A stretch of 64,000 nt of DNA, from NCBI RefSeq assembly GCF_963576675.1, contig NC_088916.1, forward strand, positions 81,051,501 to 81,115,500, given 5' to 3'. Both the position numbers and the translations under genes were made by a program. Shown piece by piece: positions 56,652 to 64,000 of this stretch (its first letter is position 1; the number at the start of each line of letters is the position of its first letter). The DNA is from Euphorbia lathyris. Taxonomy: Eukaryota; Streptophyta; Magnoliopsida; Malpighiales; Euphorbiaceae. The notes under the pieces were generated by a model, which was not told the DNA's origin, made no database searches, and saw nothing but the letters and a program-made list of their open reading frames with translations.

Positions 56652-58400
56652 ATGTTTTCTGAGAGACTCAGCGGAGAGGAATCTCTTAATCGAGATTTTG
56701 AGGCATTGAGTGTGTCAAAGCGGCTTGTGCGTAGTGTTAGCCAGAAATTGAGGAAAAGAAACATCAGATACGAAGGAGAGGAAGAAGATAATGTGAGGGG
56801 AATTTCTGTTAAATGTCTTGCTTTGTATGGCAGAGGAGGCGGATGCAAAGTGGGCGCTGACACAGGCGAGGAATATGGTGATCCAAGTTGTAGAAGGAGG
56901 TCATCAAGTGCAAGTGAGGAAGGTAGGGGGGGATATAAACCGATATGTGGCACCGAGGAAACAGCGCTTGATTGCTTCTCGTATGGGGTTAGGGAAAAGT
57001 TTTGGAAGAAGAATAGTAGAAAAGATTTAGAACTTGAAGATTCAATGCAAAATAACAGATTGGATGTTTTTCTTCCTGATGACATATTGGAGATGTGTTT
57101 GATGAGACTCCCGCTGACCAGTCTCATGACTGCTCGTCTCGTCTGCAAGAAATGGAGATACTTGACTACTACTTCTCGATTCCTGCAGATGAGAAAAGAC
57201 GGTCTGTTTCAGAATCCATGGTTGTTTCTGTTGGGAGCTGTTAAAAATGGCTATTGCTCTGGGGAGATACACGCGTTCGATGTATCTCAAGATCAGTGGC
57301 ATAGAATCGATTCCGATATTCTGAAAGGAAGGTTCATGTTTTCTGTTGCCAGTGTTCAGGATGATATTTATGTTGTTGGAGGTTGTTCTAGCTTGACCCA
57401 TTTCGGGAGGGTTGATAGGAGCTCATTCAAGACTCACAAAGGGGTTTTGGCATTTAACGCGATAAGTAAATCTTGGCGCAAGGTTGCTTCGATGAAATAT
57501 GCAAGATCAATGCCCATTTTGGGAATTACTGAGGTCAGTTCCGATTTTTGCGTTCTCCCGACTCATCAGCATCGACAAGACAGGCGTTTTTCCAGGACTC
57601 GAATCGGTGGGGTTTCGGATGTTTACGAGGATCCTCACCGCCTTTCATTAAGACGCCAGTATAGAAATGCGTTCGACGAAACTGAGGCTTCATTGATGAA
57701 CTCTAAAAAGTCACACAAGTTCACTAGACAAAAAATTGACCAATCCAATGCTAAGAGTTGCAAGAGGTTCGTATTGATCGCAGTAGGCGGACTTGGATCT
57801 TGGGATGAGCCCCTGGATTCAGGAGAAATATATGATCCAATATCGAATAAATGGACCGAAATCCAGAAACTGCCTATAGATTTCGGAGTGGTATGTTCCG
57901 GGGTGATCTGTAATGGGGTATTTTACGTGTATTCCGAAACAGACAAGCTTATGGGATATGACATAGAAAGGGGATTCTGGATAACAATCCAGCCCTTTCC
58001 ATTCCCGCCTCGAGTACACGAATATTACCCTAAGCTTGTATCATGTAACGGTCGACTATTTATGCTTTCCGTCTCCTGGTGTGAAGGAGATGGTCAAATA
58101 GGCCAGAGAAACAAGGCTGTTAGAAAATTATGGGAGCTGGATCTGATGTATCTTACCTGGAGTCAAGTCTCCGTACATCCCGATGCCCCAATGGACTGGA
58201 ATGCTGCATTTGTTGCAGATAAAAACCTTATATTCGGGGTGGAGATGTTCAAAATATTTGGTCAGGTGTTGGACTTCCTGACCGTATGCGACGTGTCGGA
58301 CACGGGGATGAACTGGAGTCACGTTTCGAGGAATCAAATGGCTCATGAATTGGATGCTTCTTCCTGCATTACTAAATCTCTGGCAGTGCTTCATCTGTGA
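56652..58400 (+). CDS. F-box/kelch-repeat protein (CFK1-like, 582 aa)
   Basis: A single-exon coding region of 582 residues. ATG at 56652 (MFSERLSGEESLNRDFEALS) is the first in-frame ATG; the open frame upstream of it has no ATG. The conserved N-terminus contains SVSKRLVRSVSQKLRKRN and YGRGGGCKVGADTG. An F-box follows at about 139-183 (LPDDILEMCLMRLPLTSL, ARLVCKKWR). Kelch-type blades come after, with DDIYVVGGCSS (about 237-246), LIAVGGLGSWDEP and a GEIYDPISNKW blade. F-box proteins join SCF ubiquitin ligases through SKP1, and the kelch propeller would bind the substrate. The whole length resembles Arabidopsis At5g42350/At5g42360 (COP9-interacting F-box kelch, CFK1 type), as far as I recall that family. 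No damage is seen. Confidence 0.9.
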   Translation: MFSERLSGEESLNRDFEALSVSKRLVRSVSQKLRKRNIRYEGEEEDNVRGISVKCLALYGRGGGCKVGADTGEEYGDPSCRRRSSSASEEGRGGYKPICGTEETALDCFSYGVREKFWKKNSRKDLELEDSMQNNRLDVFLPDDILEMCLMRLPLTSLMTARLVCKKWRYLTTTSRFLQMRKDGLFQNPWLFLLGAVKNGYCSGEIHAFDVSQDQWHRIDSDILKGRFMFSVASVQDDIYVVGGCSSLTHFGRVDRSSFKTHKGVLAFNAISKSWRKVASMKYARSMPILGITEVSSDFCVLPTHQHRQDRRFSRTRIGGVSDVYEDPHRLSLRRQYRNAFDETEASLMNSKKSHKFTRQKIDQSNAKSCKRFVLIAVGGLGSWDEPLDSGEIYDPISNKWTEIQKLPIDFGVVCSGVICNGVFYVYSETDKLMGYDIERGFWITIQPFPFPPRVHEYYPKLVSCNGRLFMLSVSWCEGDGQIGQRNKAVRKLWELDLMYLTWSQVSVHPDAPMDWNAAFVADKNLIFGVEMFKIFGQVLDFLTVCDVSDTGMNWSHVSRNQMAHELDASSCITKSLAVLHL

Positions 58401-59268
58401 AGTTCTCGGCGAAAAGTTCGGGTTTTTAAGATAATTTTGGACATTTATTTATCAACGTGAACAGATTTCGGGCATAGATTTGTGATTCTGAGTTTCACAG
58501 TGAATTCTTTGGACATATTGGTTTGTACTTTGACAGTTTTCAATTTAACTTCTGTTCATAATTTGATTTTGTATTCCTATTTTGCTTACTTCTATGCTGC
58601 ATTAATAATGAATTTATATGTTCATTCATATTGTTGGTTAAGTTTGTTAGAAGCAGTGACTGATCCAGGATTCAGTGACTGATCCAGGATTCACAAGAGG
58701 TTTTAATGTTCGAAATTTTTTGGTGTCTCTAGGGGGTTGTACTAAAGGTCTAATGGAGTTTTCAGTGATCAGCGGGTGTTCGAAACCCCGCCTTTATCGG
58801 TTACTGGTTTGAAGGATCTATACGTTTTATTGTTCGTCTTTCGTGGAGTTGAAAAGAGCGGGTGTTGAGCCTATGATCTTCCACTTTCACTTTGTGTGGA
58901 GTTGAAAAGAGCCGAGTGTTGAACCTATGACCTCTCATTTCCGCTCGGTGAAATGGATTTCTTATGTGTAGATTCATGTGCATTACTAAAATTGAGAAAC
59001 ACAATAAGTTTACCGATCAAGGAAAGTAGTCTTAATTTGCTTAAGTTAGGTTTTGAACTCGATTTTTTGTTGTATGCAAGTAAATTTTAATCCGGAGAGG
59101 AGTCACCTTTACAAGGATGAGTAAAATTGACCCGAAAACCAAAAAATCAAATGATCCAAATTGAATCAATTTATAGTTCGGTTTGGTTGGTGGTTTTTTT
59201 ATGTAGTTCCAGAACAAAACGGAATCAACTTAATTCACCATTTTTAATAGAAAGTTTAATTTATATTA
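58401..59268. other. 3' flank of the F-box/kelch gene with small tandem duplications
   Basis: The first 250 bp are probably 3' UTR. A perfect 19-bp tandem duplication (GTGACTGATCCAGGATTCA twice) lies at 58656-58693. A diverged pair of about 52-bp period (GTGGAGTTGAAAAGAG) lies near 58843-58933. No gene is seen. Confidence 0.5.
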
Positions 59269-59767
59269 GGATAAATTTCAAATAAAACCCATGTGGTTTT
59301 ACTAATTTTCAAATAAAGGACTGTGGTTTACTTTTTGTCAAAACGAGGATTGAGGTTTTCAACTTTAACAAAATAAGGACTTTTTCGATCGATACTATTA
59401 AAATCACCATTGACGACTTTAAAAATGACATATTTTAAGAACTACTAATATTCTAAGCAACTTTAATTCTTCAACTTTTTTATTTTGAGATTATTTAGAT
59501 GGTGTTTGGTAAAGAGAGAGAAAGTTAATGTTTAGAGAGAGAAAGTTCCAAAAAAAATGATTTTTGAAAATCGAAAATGTAGTTCCATAGAAAATATGAC
59601 ATTGAACAACTTTAATTCTCGAAAATTTTCATTTTCAGGTCGTTAAAGATGGTTTTAATAGCATTAATTCAAGTACGAAACCTCAATCCTCGTTTTGATA
59701 AAAAGTAAACCACAATCCTTTATCTGAAAATTAGTAAAACCACATAGGTTTTAGTTGAAATTTACCC
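59269..59767. mobile_element. 499-bp MITE with 9-bp TSD (Mutator-like)
   Basis: The termini GGATAAATTTCAAATAAAAC and, in complement, GGGTAAATTTCAACTAAAAC are inverted copies. They extend through TGTGGTTTTACTAATTTTCA and AAAACGAGGATTGAGGTTT for about 95 bp. The 9-bp direct repeat TTTATATTA lies at 59260-59268 and 59768-59776. Confidence 0.85.
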
Positions 59768-59776
59768 TTTATATTA

Positions 59777-60908
59777 TCATCATTATCAAAGAATATTAGT
59801 ATTATCATGATTGTAAAAGTACATTGTATTATTATTTAGTATCATTATAGTTGTACAAGGATTAGAAAATAATTTTATTATTTAGTATTATTATAATTGT
59901 AAAATGATATTACTATTACTGTGATTTTAAAATAAAATTAGTATTAGTATCAAGTAGTATATTTAAAATTGAACAAATGTATCCACATTAAAATTAGGGG
60001 ATAAGGAGCAAAAATACCCTTAACGTTTACAGTTAGGAAAATCAAGAGTAATTTTACTCCTAACGTTAGCAACCAAGAGCAATTTTATCCTAACGTTGAC
60101 AAGTTAGATCAATTTGAGAAATAATTCGTTCACAAGTGCGTCATTTTATCACTCATTAGTAACAGATCTCAAATATTATATGATTAGATGTGAAAAAATT
60201 AATAAAATATACCGTCTTTTGTACGAGTTGGACAAAAGAAATTCAAATATTTTACCGATATAAATAGTCATCTCTAATTCTATTATTAAATCACAAAAAA
60301 TATATTATTCTTTTAGAACCAACTGAAATACTGTTGATACAGAATAAAGAACAAAATATTATGTTTTATAATAATATCTAGAACTAACCCAACTTGCCAT
60401 TAGGGTATCTCTTATCCCTTAAATTAGACAATAAAGTTTCAAGATTTAATTTGTTTTCCAATTTTTCTCCGGCTTATACCCAAACCGAACTGAATTGAAA
60501 TGTAATTCGATTTGGCTTGATTCCAAAATACCCCTTCATTCAATTCGGTTTTACTTTTTAACCGAACAGATCCATGCTTACTCCTAACTAAAAGATACTG
60601 ATTATTAACTTCGAAACTGATTAATCTGACGACAATTTCAAATTAACCGAAAATGAGAGATGATACAAGTTTGCAACCGTATTTCCATGCGAAATTCGGC
60701 ATTCATTCAGCATACAAGACAAACAATACAGCTTCTGAGCATGTCAGCATCTTTGGCTGTCAAAAGAATTTCATAAAAGAAAAAAAAAAGTATCCTTTTT
60801 TTTATGTATGATTACAAATATATGCAGCAGGCAAAGAAATGGAGACAACAGAACAAAAATCTGTTTACATATCTACCTAAAACCCGATGCGGATCGACTG
60901 GGAGAGGC
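59777..60908. other. AT-rich intergenic DNA and 3' flank of the U-box gene
   Basis: Runs of ATTATTAGTATTATC-like triplet-rich text at 59777-59970, then AT-rich sequence with AATTTTACTCCTAACGTTAGC-type short repeats near 60045-60100. The last 250 bp before 60909 are probably the 3' UTR of the minus-strand U-box/ARM gene. The ORF at 60804 is a shadow of that gene. Confidence 0.45.
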
Positions 60909-62501
60909 CTATCCCATGTTCGGAAAGATACCAGAGAAATTCGGTATCTTATCGACGTGTCTCAGGGCACGTTCAGCAATCTGTCGGGTTCGATAATCAG
61001 CATGCTGAAAGGCATCAACAAGTGCAGTACCCATATTAGGATCTCCAGAAACTTCTTGAGCTATATCATCGTTTCGTAGCAGCCTTTCGACAGCCCAAAC
61101 TGCCCGCCTTCTCAGATTCTCTGTTCGTTTCTCAAGTAACACGTCGAGTATAGGTCTAATCCCTTCTGCTTCAAACAACACCATCACCCCTTGCTCAATA
61201 TCAACACCGTCGTCCAAGAAAGTCGATATTGCTGCCAATGCTGCCTCGACTACTTTCTCGTTCGTATGGTCTAAGAGTGCAACCAGCTTTTCGACAGCTT
61301 GTCCTTCTAAAAGACAGAACGTGTCTTTTAATGAACATGTTCCACGATGGATCCGGCACAATCCTGTTATGACAGGCTGTCTGCTCAAACAAGGAAATAT
61401 CGAGGCACAAAATCCGGGAGGTGGCAACTCGGGCAATTTCGTCAAATTTTTCGACTCTTGGGATAAGTTCTCTAATGCCATTGCAGAAACCATCTGTGCA
61501 TCGTCAAGTCCATTCGACTGGAGTAATTCAATGAAAACAGCAGCAAGATTGTTTTCGCGGCAGAACTTAAGGGCATCAGGTTCTTCGGACAAAACAAATG
61601 TAACCCTTGCTAGGACCCGTACAAGCCCTTCGAGATATGGTTTCATAAACCGGATGCCCCTAGCTTCCCCTTGACGAATCTTTACTACTCTTAAGAAAAT
61701 GAGCTGAAAGGCTCCATCATCTAGCATCTGCCGCGTGAGCCCCAAATCTCTCTCCGGTAGTTCAGCCAAAAGGCTGACAGCAGCTGCCTGCTCTTCCGTG
61801 ATTCCTATATTTTCCGATATAACTTTAATTAGACTTCCAAGCTGGCCAACTGTCCCGCGGAGGGCATTTGCTAGTTCCTGACTCATATGTGGAGAAAGGT
61901 TCTGAAGAAGTTTTATAGAAGCTACACGTAATTCTCTCTGCGGAGCCTCAATAAACTGAACCAAACTGATAATAGCACCCGAACTCTTGATGGCAGCAAC
62001 AAGATTCATAACAGTCGCAGGAGAACTAGTCAGTCCAACGAGAACCTGCAGAAGTTTGCATTCGATAGCTGGACCCGTATTGCTAATTAGATGAAGTAGG
62101 TTATGCACTATATCTTCTGAGACCAGCGTCTGATTGTTCGGTCCAACAGGAATTGAATCAAACTCGTAGTCTGTGGTCACAATATTGGCAAGGATAGTCG
62201 CTGAGACCTCCTTCAGACGCATGGGAAGCTGATTCGTGGCGACTTTAAAGAGGTTATCAACAAGAGGTGGAAGAATCCCTGCTTCGATTAACACCTTGGC
62301 GCTTTGTTCACACGATGAGATTTGGTTTAAAGCTTTCAGAGCAGCTTCTTTTGACTGTATGTTACCGCTCCTCATAATATCGATTAGAGACGAACCAACA
62401 GTTCTTGCTACGAGAACTTTCACATCATTGTTCAAAACCAGTTCACCGAGGTATGAAGCCATGGCGAGTTTGGTCTCTGGTGGGCCTGCGGCATCACCAT
62501 T
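60909..62501 (-). CDS. U-box/armadillo E3 ubiquitin ligase, last exon (PUB43/PUB44/SAUL1-like)
   Basis: 530 codons of open frame from an acceptor AACCAG at 62502 to the stop at 60909. The in-frame Met just upstream would sit in the intron, so this is an exon and not a complete gene. The protein is a chain of armadillo-type helical repeats, for example LPPLVDNLFKVATNQLPMRL, ASIKLLQNLSPHMSQELANA and GQAVEKLVALLDHTNEKVVE. It ends in IPNFSGIFPNMG, the C-terminus I associate with the plant PUB43/PUB44 (SAUL1) group. In that group a U-box at the N-terminus recruits E2, and the ARM repeats mediate membrane association and substrate binding. The U-box exons must lie to the right of 64000. No stop or frameshift is present. 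Confidence 0.88.
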   Translation of the reverse strand, partial: NGDAAGPPETKLAMASYLGELVLNNDVKVLVARTVGSSLIDIMRSGNIQSKEAALKALNQISSCEQSAKVLIEAGILPPLVDNLFKVATNQLPMRLKEVSATILANIVTTDYEFDSIPVGPNNQTLVSEDIVHNLLHLISNTGPAIECKLLQVLVGLTSSPATVMNLVAAIKSSGAIISLVQFIEAPQRELRVASIKLLQNLSPHMSQELANALRGTVGQLGSLIKVISENIGITEEQAAAVSLLAELPERDLGLTRQMLDDGAFQLIFLRVVKIRQGEARGIRFMKPYLEGLVRVLARVTFVLSEEPDALKFCRENNLAAVFIELLQSNGLDDAQMVSAMALENLSQESKNLTKLPELPPPGFCASIFPCLSRQPVITGLCRIHRGTCSLKDTFCLLEGQAVEKLVALLDHTNEKVVEAALAAISTFLDDGVDIEQGVMVLFEAEGIRPILDVLLEKRTENLRRRAVWAVERLLRNDDIAQEVSGDPNMGTALVDAFQHADYRTRQIAERALRHVDKIPNFSGIFPNMG

Positions 62502-62735
62502 CTGGTTCATTATCCAGATGAAAAATACATATTACGCAATTTTAACAAACATTTTTAAACTCGGGCAACATCAATGAGTAGAATGCAGGCATATAAGAAC
62601 GAGACGGATACAAAGAATGTGCTTTTCTTTTTCTCCTTCATTGAACTCCATCTTGAACCATAGGCGTTACAAGATGGAAGAAAGTATAAGTGCCCTCAGA
62701 TAGAGCTGTCAAAGAAGCTCCAGGAGCTTTGTTTC

Positions 62736-63550
62736 GGGTAAATTGCATTGACGGTCGCTGAAGTTTGGGTCTGTTTTACAAAGGTCACTAAACTTCATTT
62801 TGCTTAAATAAAATCCCTGAATTTCACACTTAGTTTCAACCATAGTTGTTAAAGGCGTGCCTCAGTCAAGGCTCAGGGTCTTGAGCCTTGAACCCAGAAA
62901 ACGAGGCTCTGTACAAAAGGCTCTCGCCTTGTGCGCCTCGCTCGTGCCCGGGAGCCTGGTGCGCCTGGCGGTTTTTACTTAGGTTTGTTTTGTTTGTGTG
63001 GTCATAAGTGTGTTTTTTTTTTTTTTTTATGCTTAACTAGTAAAGAGTATATTTTTTTTATTTTATGCGCCTCGTGTTTCTAAGGCGCGCATCTCGCCTT
63101 GCGCCTAGGCTCCAGGACCCTTGGCGCCTTTAACAACTATGGTTTCAACAATAAAGCCATTCCGGCAAATTTGTGTACAAAAATTCACCGGAATGTTGAC
63201 ATGGCACAAAACATAGTTCACTATATGCCAACTAAGCGCCATGTTGGACGACAATGATGCGATTTTTAAAACCTTTTGTGGTTTAGGATATGCCACATGG
63301 TACACATATGGCTGTCAAGTGTATGCCATGTCAGTCATAAAAGTCAAGACACATCCGACCTAATGCTTAGTTGACATATAGTCAACTGTTTTTTTGTGCC
63401 ACGTCAATGTTACAGTGAGTTCTTGTACACAAATTGGCCGGAATGACTATTAAAATCGAATATGAAGTTTAGTGATTTTATTGAAAGAAAATGAAGTTCA
63501 ACGACCTTAAAAAACCCCAAAATTTCAGTGACCTTTAGTGCTTTTTACCC
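62736..63550. mobile_element. Fold-back MITE, split by a hAT MITE
   Basis: The left end GGGTAAATTGCATTGACGGT and the right end in complement GGGTAAAAAGCACTAAAGGT lead into inverted arms sharing AACTTCATTTT and AATAAAATC blocks. The same family seems present around 5400-5760 in the Canopy intron (AATTGGCCAGAATGATTATT against AATTGGCCGGAATGACTATT here). The target duplication is unclear. Confidence 0.6.
62841..63141. mobile_element. 301-bp hAT MITE with 8-bp TSD
   Basis: The terminal inverted repeats CATAGTTGTTAAAGGCG and CGCCTTTAACAACTATG are perfect. The 8-bp direct repeat GTTTCAAC flanks them (62833-62840 and 63142-63149), which is the hAT signature. The interior is full of GGCGC/GCGCC text. 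Confidence 0.9.
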
Positions 63551-63649
63551 GGGTTGCTTCCCTTGTATAAATTATGTGTGCTTGGTATGGCTTATTCTAA
63601 CCAGGGATGAACCCAAAAAATAATTCCGGTGGGGGCAATATTTGTATTT

Positions 63650-64000
63650 TTAAGGTATAACATTCACTTGAGCCCTTAAACTAACACTTGAAAGTCAAAT
63701 AGGACCTTAAACTTTCAGAATCATCAATTAGGTCCTTGAACTAAGCAAAAATCATCCATTAAGTCTCCATCCTATCCTAAAATCAGAAACTGTGACTATT
63801 TGACTTCGACTGTAATGATCTCTGTGTTGGCTCAAAATGGGTTTGTGGAAGAGGGTTTGAAACTGTTCAACCGAATAATTTTCGATGAGGACTCAATTGT
63901 TGATTTATGCTTAGTATGTGGACTCAATTGATGGTTTTTGCTTAGTCCAGGTACCTGATTGATGATTTCGATAGTTTAAGAATTGACTTTGAAACTTAAG
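63650..64000. repeat. Fold-back repeat cut by the window edge
   Basis: The left arm (GAGCCCTTAAACTAACACTT, AATCATCAATTAGGTCCTTG, ACTAAGCAAAAATCATC) is repeated in inverse orientation toward 64000 (GATGGTTTTTGCTTAGTCC, ATTGATGATTTCGATAG). The right terminus is outside the window. Confidence 0.6.

Larger units (their letters stand above)
62502..64000 (-). other. Intron of the U-box/ARM gene, continuing past the window
   Basis: No exon of the gene could be recognised in these 1.5 kb. The intron is filled mainly by transposable elements: a fold-back MITE with a nested hAT MITE (62736-63550), and the left part of another fold-back repeat from about 63650. Confidence 0.6.

Noticed and set aside
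62502..62510. MNQ start for the ARM-repeat protein as a complete gene
   Set aside because: Family proteins have a U-box and further sequence before NGDAAGPPETK, and a consensus acceptor (CCAG) sits at this point, so it is an internal exon boundary.

Overview
The window is nuclear DNA of a flowering plant, most likely a eudicot. The evidence is AT-rich intergenic DNA, GT-AG introns, TGGGCC promoter boxes, and several plant transposon classes (Ty1/copia and Ty3/gypsy LTR elements, L1 and RTE LINEs, a tRNA-type SINE, Mutator-, hAT- and Harbinger-type MITEs). Host gene density is low: three protein-coding loci in 64 kb. The species cannot be named from this sequence.

Layout. 1-2580: intergenic DNA with a 9-bp-TSD MITE that itself holds a Harbinger-type MITE. 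2581-10237 (minus): a nine-exon gene for a secreted/ER Canopy-type (DUF3456, saposin-like) protein of 201 residues. I assembled it by hand from short exons, none of which makes a long ORF. Its 4.7-kb last intron is packed with a SINE, an RTE LINE piece and MITEs. 10238-12840: its promoter, then MITEs. About 12840-44950: a tower of nested insertions. A decayed LINE (F) was hit by a solo LTR (E). E was hit by copia element A (13598-43276). A was hit by copia element B (16058-38359). B was hit by a pol-less gypsy element C (22182-31073) and by a gypsy-type solo LTR D (32730-34495). Each LTR insertion shows an exact 5-bp target duplication, so the order of events can be read directly. 46536-52941: a fold-back MITE split by a full-length, in-frame L1-type LINE with six nonsense codons and no frameshift seen. 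54847-55357: a solo LTR. 55560-58400 (plus): an F-box/kelch gene with a 5' UTR intron and an upstream ORF. 60909-62501 (minus): the large last exon of an armadillo-repeat U-box ubiquitin ligase (PUB43/PUB44/SAUL1 type). Its 5' exons lie beyond the right edge, and the intron at 62502-64000 holds more MITEs.

Most unusual content. Copia elements A and B carry a third ORF of about 1,000 codons between pol and the 3' LTR. Each copy has its own TATA box about 110 bp upstream. The ORF is kept in frame while gag-pol is deleted (A) or frameshifted (B). Its globular part is collinear with the accessory ORF of gypsy element C, which has a gene-like leader with a probable intron. The gypsy-type LTRs C and D each carry an array of CpG-rich palindromes upstream of their TATA box, built from unrelated motifs. 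Taken together, these suggest that retrotransposons of two superfamilies share an accessory protein that is expressed separately from gag-pol.
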